Assembly (NCBI GenBank): GCA_963592135.1
Contig: CAVAVP010000023.1
Location: forward strand, 1-17,081
DNA from: UBA3700 sp963592135
GTDB taxonomy: Bacteria; Bacillota; Clostridia; Christensenellales; UBA3700
Length of the DNA stretch: 17,081 nt
Reading direction: 5' to 3'
Within the stretch, counting starts at the first letter, position 1, and each line of letters opens with the position of its first letter. A program made the translations under genes and the position numbers. Of the stretch, positions 6,209 through 13,846 are shown piece after piece. A model generated the notes under the pieces. The model was not told the origin of the DNA and ran no database searches. It saw only the letters and a program-made list of their open reading frames with translations.

Positions 6209-6657
6209 TTGAAGAAAAATATATGAAAGCCGCTATAAAACAAGCAAAACTGGGCGAAAAATATGATGAAGTGCCTGTTGGTGTTGTAATTGTTAAAGAT
6301 GGAAAAATTATAGCAAGGGCACATAATCAAAAGGAAAAGAAAAATTGTGCAAATTATCATGCAGAGATAGTAGCCGTAGAAAAAGCTTGTAAGGTGGTTG
6401 GAAACTGGAGACTTATAGGCTGTGATGTATATGTAACACTTGAGCCTTGCCCAATGTGCACGGGTGCTTTTATAAATGCACGGGTAGACAATATTTACTT
6501 TGGCGCTTATGATAAAAAAGCGGGGTGCTTAGGGAGCGTATATAATTTAATGGAAGATGGCAGGTTTAATCATAAAGCCCATGTGGTTGGTGGAATATTG
6601 GAGAAAGAGTGTGCTAATATATTAACAGAATACTTTAAGAAAAAAAGAGGCAAATAA
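6205..6657 (+). CDS. tadA: tRNA adenosine(34) deaminase-like nucleoside deaminase (TadA)
   Basis: This 150-residue protein has the cytidine-deaminase-like fold: VPVGVVIVKDGKIIA (23-37), YHAEI with zinc ligand His52 and catalytic Glu54, PCPMC with zinc ligands Cys82 and Cys85, and NARVDNIYFGAYDKKAGCLGSV. TadA converts A34 to inosine in tRNA-Arg(ACG), and the context (rlmH, pth) supports a translation role. In most TadA proteins the residues before the catalytic His read DPTA; here the segment is NCANY, a variant I associate with some Clostridia deaminases annotated only as nucleoside deaminase. The fold and metal site are certain, the tRNA specificity likely. The gene overlaps rlmH by 4 nt and pth by 1 nt. 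Confidence 0.88.
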   Translation: MIEEKYMKAAIKQAKLGEKYDEVPVGVVIVKDGKIIARAHNQKEKKNCANYHAEIVAVEKACKVVGNWRLIGCDVYVTLEPCPMCTGAFINARVDNIYFGAYDKKAGCLGSVYNLMEDGRFNHKAHVVGGILEKECANILTEYFKKKRGK

Positions 6658-7226
6658 TGATAATTGTAGGATTAGGAAATCCAGGTACTCAATATAAAAA
6701 TACTCATCATAATGCGGGGTTTATTTCAATAGACTATATTGCCAATAAATATAGTGCGGATTTTAAACTAGAAAAAAAGTTTGAAGCAGAGATTGCTTCT
6801 TTTAAACAAGATGGTGAAAATATTATTTTTGTAAAGCCTCAAACTTATATGAACTTATCAGGAATTGCTGTTCAAAAGATAGCGAGCTATTATAAAGAAG
6901 CATCATCGAATGTTTTTATAATATTTGACGATATTGAACTTCCACTTGGCGTTATAAGAGTAAGAAAGAATGGGTCTGGTGGCTCCCATAATGGGATGAA
7001 AAATATAATTCAAATGATGGGAACTCAAGAAATTCCAAGAATAAGAATTGGACTTGGAGTTGATAGAACTATGGACTTAAAAGATTTTGTTTTATCTAAA
7101 ATATCTTCGCAAGATATGGCTGTTTTGGATAAGGTGAACGAAAAAATATATATAGGATTAGACTCATATATAAAAGAAAAAAATATAGATAAATTAATGC
7201 AAAAACTTAACGGTAAGGTTGAGTAA
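6657..7226 (+). CDS. pth: peptidyl-tRNA hydrolase
   Basis: This 189-residue protein is a typical bacterial Pth. It has VGLGNPGTQY (4-13), THHNAGF with catalytic His18 (equivalent to E. coli His20), QTYMNLSG, the FDDIELPLG strand with its acidic pair, and the RKNGSGGSHNGMKNI substrate loop. It hydrolyses peptidyl-tRNA released prematurely from ribosomes, which is essential in bacteria. Its start shares one base with the tadA stop (TAATG), and its stop directly abuts the mfd start. The pth-mfd order is conserved across Bacillota, so both assignment and start are firm. Confidence 0.97.
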   Translation: MIIVGLGNPGTQYKNTHHNAGFISIDYIANKYSADFKLEKKFEAEIASFKQDGENIIFVKPQTYMNLSGIAVQKIASYYKEASSNVFIIFDDIELPLGVIRVRKNGSGGSHNGMKNIIQMMGTQEIPRIRIGLGVDRTMDLKDFVLSKISSQDMAVLDKVNEKIYIGLDSYIKEKNIDKLMQKLNGKVE

Positions 7227-10200
7227 ATGGAGTTAAAACATCTTAATGAATTATTAAACCTATATAATTTAGGTGGACAATTTTCTATTCTGCAAAGAAA
7301 TTTGGAGGATGGAGATGTTTTGTGCCTAACGCCAGGCAAGGGCGAGAGAATTCATATAGTTTCAGCCTTAAATAAACAAGTTATTTATGTAACAAAAGAT
7401 TCTTATTCTGCTCAACAAACTTATCAACAATTAAAAGGTTATCTAAAAGATAGAGTATGTTTATTTCAACCAAATGATGACCTTCTTATGTATAGAAAAA
7501 CTTTTCAAACAAATATTCCTTGCGAAAGAGTAAAAGCATTATATAACTTTTTAGAGAAAAAATGTGATGTTTTAGTAACATCGCCTTTTGCCTTGATTCA
7601 GTTTGTGCCATCAAAAAAACAAATTGTAAATTATGTTAGAGAAATTAAAGTAAATGATGAAATAGATATATACGAATTAATAGATTTTCTAAGTAAGATA
7701 GGATACTTAAGACAAGAAGTTTGTCAAGAGAAAAATACATTTGCAGTTCATGGGGATATAGTAGATATATTCTTAGCGGACCAAAATATGCCTATTCGTA
7801 TAAGTTTCTTTGGAGATACTATTGAAAACATAAAGTATTTTGATGTTGAATCTATGTTGTCAACAGGGGCTATAGAATCTATTGTTTTATATCCAAATAA
7901 CGATATGCTCATTGAAAATATTGAAAAAGAAAAAGCAATACAAATAGTAAAAAAAGACATAAGCAAAATGCAAATTGATGTAGCAACAAGATGCGATCAA
8001 ATTATATCAGAACTAGAGCTTTCTCAAAGTGTATCTCAGCAAGATCAATGGTTGATTCCATATGTAAGTAAAAGTTTAGACACCATCTATTCTTATGCTG
8101 GCAGTGGCGTTGTAATGGTTTTAGATGAACCTGATTCGATAAAAGGAATAATTAGCAACTATAGAAAAGAAAATGAATCAAGAGTTGTAGAATTTTCCAA
8201 AAAAGGAGAGGTTACATTAAAACATTTGGGTGCAATTTTAAGTAGTAGTGAACTTGAAAACGAATTAGATAAAATTACAAAATTGGCTTTTTCAAACTTA
8301 ACTTCAAGCTGCACCTTATTAAAGCCTAAAAATATTGTTAAGTTAGGCTCTAAAAAGTTAAATAATTACATTCTTCATTATGATGTTTTAAAAGAAGATT
8401 TGCTTTTGCTTTTAAGATCAAAATATATTGTTATTGTTTGTCAAACTTCCAAAGATAGGGCGGAAAGTTTAACAAAAAATTTGATTAACGAAGATGTACC
8501 TTGCGTATATGTAGATGAAGATATTCCAAAAAAGCCAGGAATCTATATAGTTCAAGAATCAATTCTAGAAGGGTTTATTTATAAAGATGAAAAAATAGCC
8601 GTAATAGGTTCAGATAATCTTGTAAGAAAATCTCCGTCTTCTCAGTTTAGAAAGGATAAGAAAAATGTTTTTGTAATGCCAAAAGTTGGAGACTTTGTAG
8701 TACATGAAACATATGGCATTGGTAAATGTTTAGGTCCAAAGAGAATGAAACTTGGAAATGCAGAGCAAGACTATGTTGTAATTGAATATTTAAATGATGG
8801 CATTTTATATCTTCCAGTAAGCCAAATGGATAAAATTTCAAGATATTCTGGAAGTGAAATAATTCCAAAATTAAGTTCACTTCAAGGAAAAGATTTTGAA
8901 AAATTAAAAGCAAAAGTTAAAAAGTCTATAAAAGAAATGGCAGTAAACTTGTTTGATTTATATGCTTCAAGACAAAACAAAAAAGGTTTTCAATATTCAG
9001 AAGACGATGAATTAATGAGAGAATTTGAAGATAATTTTGAATATGAAGAAACTCCAGATCAAATAGATGCTATTAAAGATATAAAAGAAGACATGGAAAA
9101 GGGAGTAATTATGGATAGGCTTCTTTGTGGTGACGTAGGCTATGGAAAAACTGAAGTTGCGTTAAGGGCTATATTTAAAACTATATTAAACGGAAAACAA
9201 GCCGCTTTTTTATGTCCAACAACAATACTTGCTCAGCAGCACTTTGAAACTGCTAAGGAAAGATTTAAAAACTTTGGTGTAGGCGTTGAATTAATTTCTA
9301 GATTAAAGACAAACGCAGAGATAAAGGAAAGCTTAGAGAGAATAAAAACAGGGAAATCTCAAGTTGTAATTGCTACCCATAGACTTTTATCTAAGGATGT
9401 TCAATTTTTAGATTTAGGATTATTGGTTTTAGATGAGGAGCAACGCTTTGGTGTAGAGCATAAGGAAAAATTAAAGGTATTAAAGAACAATCTAAATGTT
9501 TTAACATTGTCTGCAACTCCAATACCAAGAACACTTAATATGTCACTTATTGGTGTTAGAGATATTTCAGTTTTAGAAACTCCACCTATAAATAGACTTC
9601 CTATTCAAACGTCAGTTGTTGAATTAACGCCGGCCCTTCTTGAAGATGCTATAAAAAGAGAAATAGGAAGGGGTGGACAAGTCTTTATTCTATTTAATGA
9701 CATACAAAAAATAGAAAGATTTGCAAGCGATGTTCAGTCATTGGTTCCAGGGTCTAAGGTTATTTATGCACACGGCAAAATGTCAAATGTAGAACTTGAA
9801 GATAGGATAACAAAGTTTTATTCAAAAGGAGCCAATGTTTTAGTGTGTACAACTATTATCGAAAATGGAATAGATATACCAGATGCAAACACATTAATTG
9901 TTTGTCATGCAAATAAACTTGGTCTTTCTCAACTTTATCAATTACGAGGAAGAGTTGGAAGAAGTAATAAGATAGCATATGCGTATTTTACTGTAGATCC
10001 TAACGAGGTTTTGACTGATACTGCACTGAAAAGATTGAATGCTATAATGGATTATACGGAGCTTGGGTCTGGGTTTAAAATCGCAATGCGAGATTTAGAG
10101 ATAAGAGGAGCGGGGAATATTCTAGGTAGAGAGCAGCATGGCCATATTGAAAAAGTGGGGTATGACATGTATTGTAAACTACTTCAAGAAGCGGTAAACG

Positions 10201-10670
10201 AGATAAAAGGATTGTCACTTCATGAAACCACATGTCAAATGGAAGTTAATATTGATGCATACTTAGATATGAATTACATCTCAGATGATAACGCAAGAAT
10301 GAAAGTTTTTAGAGACATTTTGGATGTTCATACAAAAGATGATGTAGATATTTTAATAGATAGAATGAAGAGCAGTTTTGGCGAAATTCCACAAGGTGCA
10401 ATTAACTTGATAGAAATAGGTTTTGCAAGAAATTTAGCTCAATCAATTAATATTGAAAAAGTGGTAGTAAATGCTAAAAATTCATACCTTGTATTTGAAA
10501 ATGCAGAATTTTTAAAAGATGAAAAAATAGTAAATGCAATACAAGATTTAGGTAAAAATGCAAGTATTACTAGTGAATTAAAACCAAGGCTTGTGTTAGA
10601 TTTTGGCCGTGGAGATAACGATTATAAATTCAATAAAGTTTGTAAATTTTTAATTAACGCTGCATACTAA
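7227..10670 (+). CDS. mfd: transcription-repair coupling factor Mfd
   Basis: This 1147-residue ATP-dependent DNA translocase is close to full family length. An N-terminal UvrB-like region (about 1-350, with FQPNDDLLMYRKT and SPFALIQF) is followed by the CarD-like RNA polymerase interaction domain (about 485-545, DFVVHETYGIGKC). The RecG-like motor has Walker A GDVGYGKTE (635-643, Lys641), Walker B DEEQRFG (736-742), LSATPIPRTL and RGRVGRS. The C-terminal TRCF domain (about 985-1100) includes the ELGSGFKIAMRDLEIRGAGN region before it. Mfd removes stalled RNA polymerase and recruits UvrA to the lesion. It has no gap from pth and closes the operon. Confidence 0.98.
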   Translation: MELKHLNELLNLYNLGGQFSILQRNLEDGDVLCLTPGKGERIHIVSALNKQVIYVTKDSYSAQQTYQQLKGYLKDRVCLFQPNDDLLMYRKTFQTNIPCERVKALYNFLEKKCDVLVTSPFALIQFVPSKKQIVNYVREIKVNDEIDIYELIDFLSKIGYLRQEVCQEKNTFAVHGDIVDIFLADQNMPIRISFFGDTIENIKYFDVESMLSTGAIESIVLYPNNDMLIENIEKEKAIQIVKKDISKMQIDVATRCDQIISELELSQSVSQQDQWLIPYVSKSLDTIYSYAGSGVVMVLDEPDSIKGIISNYRKENESRVVEFSKKGEVTLKHLGAILSSSELENELDKITKLAFSNLTSSCTLLKPKNIVKLGSKKLNNYILHYDVLKEDLLLLLRSKYIVIVCQTSKDRAESLTKNLINEDVPCVYVDEDIPKKPGIYIVQESILEGFIYKDEKIAVIGSDNLVRKSPSSQFRKDKKNVFVMPKVGDFVVHETYGIGKCLGPKRMKLGNAEQDYVVIEYLNDGILYLPVSQMDKISRYSGSEIIPKLSSLQGKDFEKLKAKVKKSIKEMAVNLFDLYASRQNKKGFQYSEDDELMREFEDNFEYEETPDQIDAIKDIKEDMEKGVIMDRLLCGDVGYGKTEVALRAIFKTILNGKQAAFLCPTTILAQQHFETAKERFKNFGVGVELISRLKTNAEIKESLERIKTGKSQVVIATHRLLSKDVQFLDLGLLVLDEEQRFGVEHKEKLKVLKNNLNVLTLSATPIPRTLNMSLIGVRDISVLETPPINRLPIQTSVVELTPALLEDAIKREIGRGGQVFILFNDIQKIERFASDVQSLVPGSKVIYAHGKMSNVELEDRITKFYSKGANVLVCTTIIENGIDIPDANTLIVCHANKLGLSQLYQLRGRVGRSNKIAYAYFTVDPNEVLTDTALKRLNAIMDYTELGSGFKIAMRDLEIRGAGNILGREQHGHIEKVGYDMYCKLLQEAVNEIKGLSLHETTCQMEVNIDAYLDMNYISDDNARMKVFRDILDVHTKDDVDILIDRMKSSFGEIPQGAINLIEIGFARNLAQSINIEKVVVNAKNSYLVFENAEFLKDEKIVNAIQDLGKNASITSELKPRLVLDFGRGDNDYKFNKVCKFLINAAY

Positions 10671-10684
10671 ACAAAATTAAATTG

Positions 10685-10713
10685 TTTACAACAATATGCG
10701 CATTATGTATAAT
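10685..10713 (+). promoter_or_regulatory. strong sigma-A promoter of the lipoprotein gene
   Basis: TTTACA (10685-10690), a 17-nt spacer and the consensus TATAAT (10708-10713) match 11 of 12 positions. Transcription would start near 10720, about 45 nt before ATG 10766. The -35 lies within a small inverted repeat, ATTGT-TTACA-ACAAT (10681-10695), a possible operator. Confidence 0.75.
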
Positions 10714-10765
10714 AAAAAAGTATAAAAATTATTATATAATATAAGTCCATAAAGGAGCGATATAG

Positions 10766-13210
10766 ATGAAAAAGAAAATTTTAGCTGTTTTGGTAATAAT
10801 GGTTGTTGCTATCACAACACTTTTAACTACTACAGCATGTGCAACTGGAATCTTTAAAGTTAACGAGGATAGAGATTACCATCAAGTAATTGCTACAGTT
10901 AACTACAAAGATCTTTCAAAGGAAATTTACAAAGGCGAATTAGAAAATTATGTAAAGGCATATGCTTCTTACTATTCGTATTATTATTCAATGTCTACTG
11001 AAGATACAATGACATATTTCTACAATTCATTAACAAGAAATGCATTAATGGGAATGTATGCTAAGTATGATTTGTATAACAATCCAGATAATGAGGCTTA
11101 TAAAGGAAATTCAATAAATAATACAAAGAGTATTACGGAATTTACATCAAAAAACTTCGTTTCTTTACAGCAATATGTTTATGCAATTGATCAAGTAAAT
11201 TCTCAATTCCTATCTTCTTTTAATTCTTTACTTAAGGAAGAAGAGGAAGAGGAAGAATCAACAGGTAAGGAAGTTGAAAAGACTGATGATTTGCCAGAAG
11301 CTAGAACGGTTAGAACCTATGAAAATGAAGACGCGGATTCTTATGATGCTTCAACAAAGGTTTCATGTATCGCAATTTATTATGGTGAAAAATATGTAGA
11401 TTTAACATATGGGGAAATTACAGAAGAATTTATTAAGAATACACTTGGTGAATCTAGCGTAGATACTTTCTTACAAAAAATGGAAGCGTATAACATCATT
11501 CAAAAGAAGATTGATGCAGAAAAAGATAGCATAGAAAAGAAAGCAATGAAGACAGCTCTAAAGAACTTAAAGGAAAACATGTCAGATTCGTATGTTACTT
11601 ATCAAGAAACATTAGATGATCAAGTAACAAGTGTAGTGTTAAGCAACTTCCAAGCAAAGGTAGAAAAAACAGTAAGTTCTACCGATGATGAAATTAAAGC
11701 AGTTTATGAAAAATTAATCAATGGGGATAAGGCAAATGTAGATAAAGATACATATGCTACCGCGCTTGGAGACACAGATACTACAATTTATGTTAATGCC
11801 GTTGATACATATACAGGTGTAAAGAGTATTTTATTACAATTTAGTGATGCTCAAACATCAGCTTTAGAAGCAATTACAGCAATGTATGGTAATAACGAAA
11901 CAAAGATTAATGAATTAAGAGATAAGATGGCTTTAGGAATTTCAGATGAAACTATTGACACACTTCTTAAAGAAAACAAAGGTGTTACTTCTAATATTTC
12001 TAACACTCAATATGATTCAACAAATGATTTATTATCTCAAGCTTATTTAGATAAAGATGTAAATTATGTTGTAGTTTTATATGCAATGGCAGAGGATATG
12101 AAGAATGTTCCTTCTCGAATTGTTGCTAAGTTTGAAGATTCAGACGAATATAAAGCTATGGATGCTTCAAAACAAGCTACAGCAAAAGCAATCGTTGAAT
12201 ACAATGCAAAGGTAGAAGTATTTACTCAATGGATGTATAAAGTAAATGATGACTCTGGAATGTTCTCAAGTGATTCATATTTGATTTCTCCAGACGGAGA
12301 GGATACATCTTATGTTGAGGAATATACAGTTCTTGCAAGAAAGCTTGCACAACAATCAATTGCTTCCTATACAATTGATGGATATACAAGCGGATCTACT
12401 GTTAAGAATGACACTGTAGCTTTTACTGGAAATTCGATTTCAGCTAACGGTACATATAAGATTTATAGTCAAGAATATACATCTACAACAACTAGTCCTA
12501 CAGAAACTTTAAAAGCTAATGTTTACACATTAGAAACAGAAAGTGGCGCAACTATTTCATTTATCATTAATACATACGGAGTTCATGTTGTGTTTGTTTC
12601 AAAGCAATATGGTAAAGATGCTTTTGTTTCAGATGGAGTTGAAACGAAGACAATCGATGAAAAGAGCGCTATAATTTATACTTTAAATCATATCTATAAT
12701 CAAAATTGTACTATAAAATATGACAATAAATACACAGCAGTTGCAGATGGTACTACTCCTGATTTAAATACTAAATATTATGTATGGAATGCTGGAGAAT
12801 TTGAACTTGCAAAGATTGATGCTTTTGAAGAAGTAAAGAGTAGTGATACATTTGATTCAACAAAGATTTATTATATATTAAATAGTGATAAGAATTATGA
12901 AAGAGTAGATAATTTAACCGCATTTGCAGAAAACACAACTTATTATACAAAAGTAAGAACATTTAAAACTGGTGTTACATATTACACATCATCATGGGAA
13001 TTAGTTAGTGTTTCATGTGATTATATGACATTAAAAGAATATCTTGATGATGAAAGAATTGATCAAAAATATCAAGATGAATATTCAAAGGAACAAGTAG
13101 AATTATTCGTTGATGATATTGATGTAGATACTGGTAAGTATATAATAAAGAATACAAAGATATATAATAAATTGCTTGAAGATTTAACAAGTAGCACAAC
13201 AAATAGTTAA
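10766..13210 (+). CDS. large secreted lipoprotein, divergent PrsA/SurA-like foldase candidate
   Basis: This is an 814-residue protein starting after AAAGGAG (10751-10757). The N-terminus is a lipoprotein signal: Lys-rich n-region, hydrophobic core and a slightly atypical TTAC lipobox, giving Cys25. After it, VIATVNYKDLSKEIYKGELE resembles the start of SurA_N chaperone domains (V-N-x-x-x-I/L-x-x-x-x-Y/F), and YGVHVVFVSKQYG (about 604-616) resembles the last strand of a parvulin rotamase domain (YGYHIILV type). No complete PPIase domain is recognisable. An acidic low-complexity linker (about 156-165) follows the first helical part, and a Tyr-Tyr-rich repeat block occupies about 656-750. PrsA-type genes often follow mfd in Clostridia, which supports the inference. 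Lys is encoded by AAG more often than in mfd, by eye, perhaps reflecting high expression. Confidence 0.7.
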   Translation: MKKKILAVLVIMVVAITTLLTTTACATGIFKVNEDRDYHQVIATVNYKDLSKEIYKGELENYVKAYASYYSYYYSMSTEDTMTYFYNSLTRNALMGMYAKYDLYNNPDNEAYKGNSINNTKSITEFTSKNFVSLQQYVYAIDQVNSQFLSSFNSLLKEEEEEEESTGKEVEKTDDLPEARTVRTYENEDADSYDASTKVSCIAIYYGEKYVDLTYGEITEEFIKNTLGESSVDTFLQKMEAYNIIQKKIDAEKDSIEKKAMKTALKNLKENMSDSYVTYQETLDDQVTSVVLSNFQAKVEKTVSSTDDEIKAVYEKLINGDKANVDKDTYATALGDTDTTIYVNAVDTYTGVKSILLQFSDAQTSALEAITAMYGNNETKINELRDKMALGISDETIDTLLKENKGVTSNISNTQYDSTNDLLSQAYLDKDVNYVVVLYAMAEDMKNVPSRIVAKFEDSDEYKAMDASKQATAKAIVEYNAKVEVFTQWMYKVNDDSGMFSSDSYLISPDGEDTSYVEEYTVLARKLAQQSIASYTIDGYTSGSTVKNDTVAFTGNSISANGTYKIYSQEYTSTTTSPTETLKANVYTLETESGATISFIINTYGVHVVFVSKQYGKDAFVSDGVETKTIDEKSAIIYTLNHIYNQNCTIKYDNKYTAVADGTTPDLNTKYYVWNAGEFELAKIDAFEEVKSSDTFDSTKIYYILNSDKNYERVDNLTAFAENTTYYTKVRTFKTGVTYYTSSWELVSVSCDYMTLKEYLDDERIDQKYQDEYSKEQVELFVDDIDVDTGKYIIKNTKIYNKLLEDLTSSTTNS
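12733..13010 (+). repeat. degenerate Tyr-Tyr beta-hairpin-like repeats within the lipoprotein
   Basis: Within about 93 residues the protein repeats a pattern of F/L-x-x-x-T-x-Y-Y followed by alternating hydrophobic and charged residues: NTKYYVW, STKIYYIL, NTTYYTKV, GVTYYTSS. Periodicity is about 14-30 residues and the DNA itself is not repeated. The block separates two helical segments (IDEKSAIIYTLNHIY before, LKEYLDDERIDQKYQ after) and looks inserted. Confidence 0.5.
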
Positions 13211-13241
13211 AAAAAAGGGAACGTTGAGCGTTCCCTTTTTT
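13211..13241 (+). terminator. rho-independent terminator after the lipoprotein gene
   Basis: GGGAACG (13217-13223) pairs with CGTTCCC (13229-13235) around the loop TTGAG. The flanking six A and six T extend the stem to 13 bp, and the T run is 13236-13241. The stem starts directly after the TAA stop. The A-tract makes it partly bidirectional. Confidence 0.92.
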
Positions 13242-13251
13242 AGGAGAAAGT

Positions 13252-13782
13252 ATGGATTTTTCAGAAAAGACAGTAAAAGAAAATTTAGTATTTGATGGAA
13301 GAATAATTCAAGTGTATAACGATGATGTTATGCTTGATAATGGTAAACTTACTCGAAGAGAATATGTAAACCATAGAGGAGGCGCTAGTATTCTTGCGAT
13401 AGATAAAGAAGACAATATTTATTTAGTAGAACAATATAGATATGCCTACAAGCAAATGCTACTTGAAATACCTGCAGGAAAATTAGAAAAAGGTGAGGAT
13501 CCTAGGGACTGTGCTGAAAGAGAACTTAAAGAGGAAATTGGAGGTAGTGCAAAAGAAATTAGAAAGATAACAATTTTATATCCAACTCCAGGATACACAA
13601 ACGAACCATTATATATATATGAAGCTGTAGGGCTTGAAATAGGGGATAATAAGCTCGATGATGGTGAATTCCTTAATGTTAAGAAAATTCCGTTCAAAAC
13701 GGCTTTTGAAATGGTAAAAACTGGCGAGATAAAAGATGGTAAAACCGTTGTGGCAATTTTATATCATGCATTAAATGGTTAA
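13252..13782 (+). CDS. Nudix hydrolase, ADP-ribose pyrophosphatase type (NudF-like)
   Basis: This 176-residue protein carries a perfect Nudix box from Gly76 to Gly97 (G-x5-E-x7-REL-x-EE-x-G; metal-binding Glu91, Glu94 and Glu95). Its N-terminal half, with REYVNHRGGASILAID and VEQYRYAYKQMLLEIPAGKLE, is typical of ADP-ribose pyrophosphatases, as is TPGYTNEPLYIYEA after the box. The expected reaction splits ADP-ribose to AMP and ribose 5-phosphate. It would therefore recycle ADP-ribose produced by the macrodomain enzyme encoded at the other end of the window, although this role is also general housekeeping. AGGAG at 13242-13246 lies 5 nt before the ATG and touches the T run of the preceding terminator. 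No separate promoter fits between them, so expression may depend on read-through. Confidence 0.93.
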   Translation: MDFSEKTVKENLVFDGRIIQVYNDDVMLDNGKLTRREYVNHRGGASILAIDKEDNIYLVEQYRYAYKQMLLEIPAGKLEKGEDPRDCAERELKEEIGGSAKEIRKITILYPTPGYTNEPLYIYEAVGLEIGDNKLDDGEFLNVKKIPFKTAFEMVKTGEIKDGKTVVAILYHALNG

Positions 13783-13806
13783 GAGAAAATAAAATATAAA
13801 AAAATA

Positions 13807-13838
13807 AGGGAGTTCAAATGAACTCCCTGTTTTTGTTT
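13807..13838. terminator. bidirectional terminator between the Nudix gene and the convergent SDR gene
   Basis: AGGGAGTTC (13807-13815) and GAACTCCCT (13820-13828) form a 9-bp stem with the loop AAAT. GTTTTTGTTT follows on the plus strand and an AT-rich run with seven T follows on the minus strand, so it can stop both convergent transcripts. Confidence 0.9.
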
Positions 13839-13846
13839 AGCTTTGA

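Noticed and set aside
12771..13202. Minus-strand open frames inside the lipoprotein gene
   Set aside because: Their Leu/Tyr/His-rich composition is the antisense shadow of the Tyr/Asp/Lys-rich lipoprotein, and no start signals are present.
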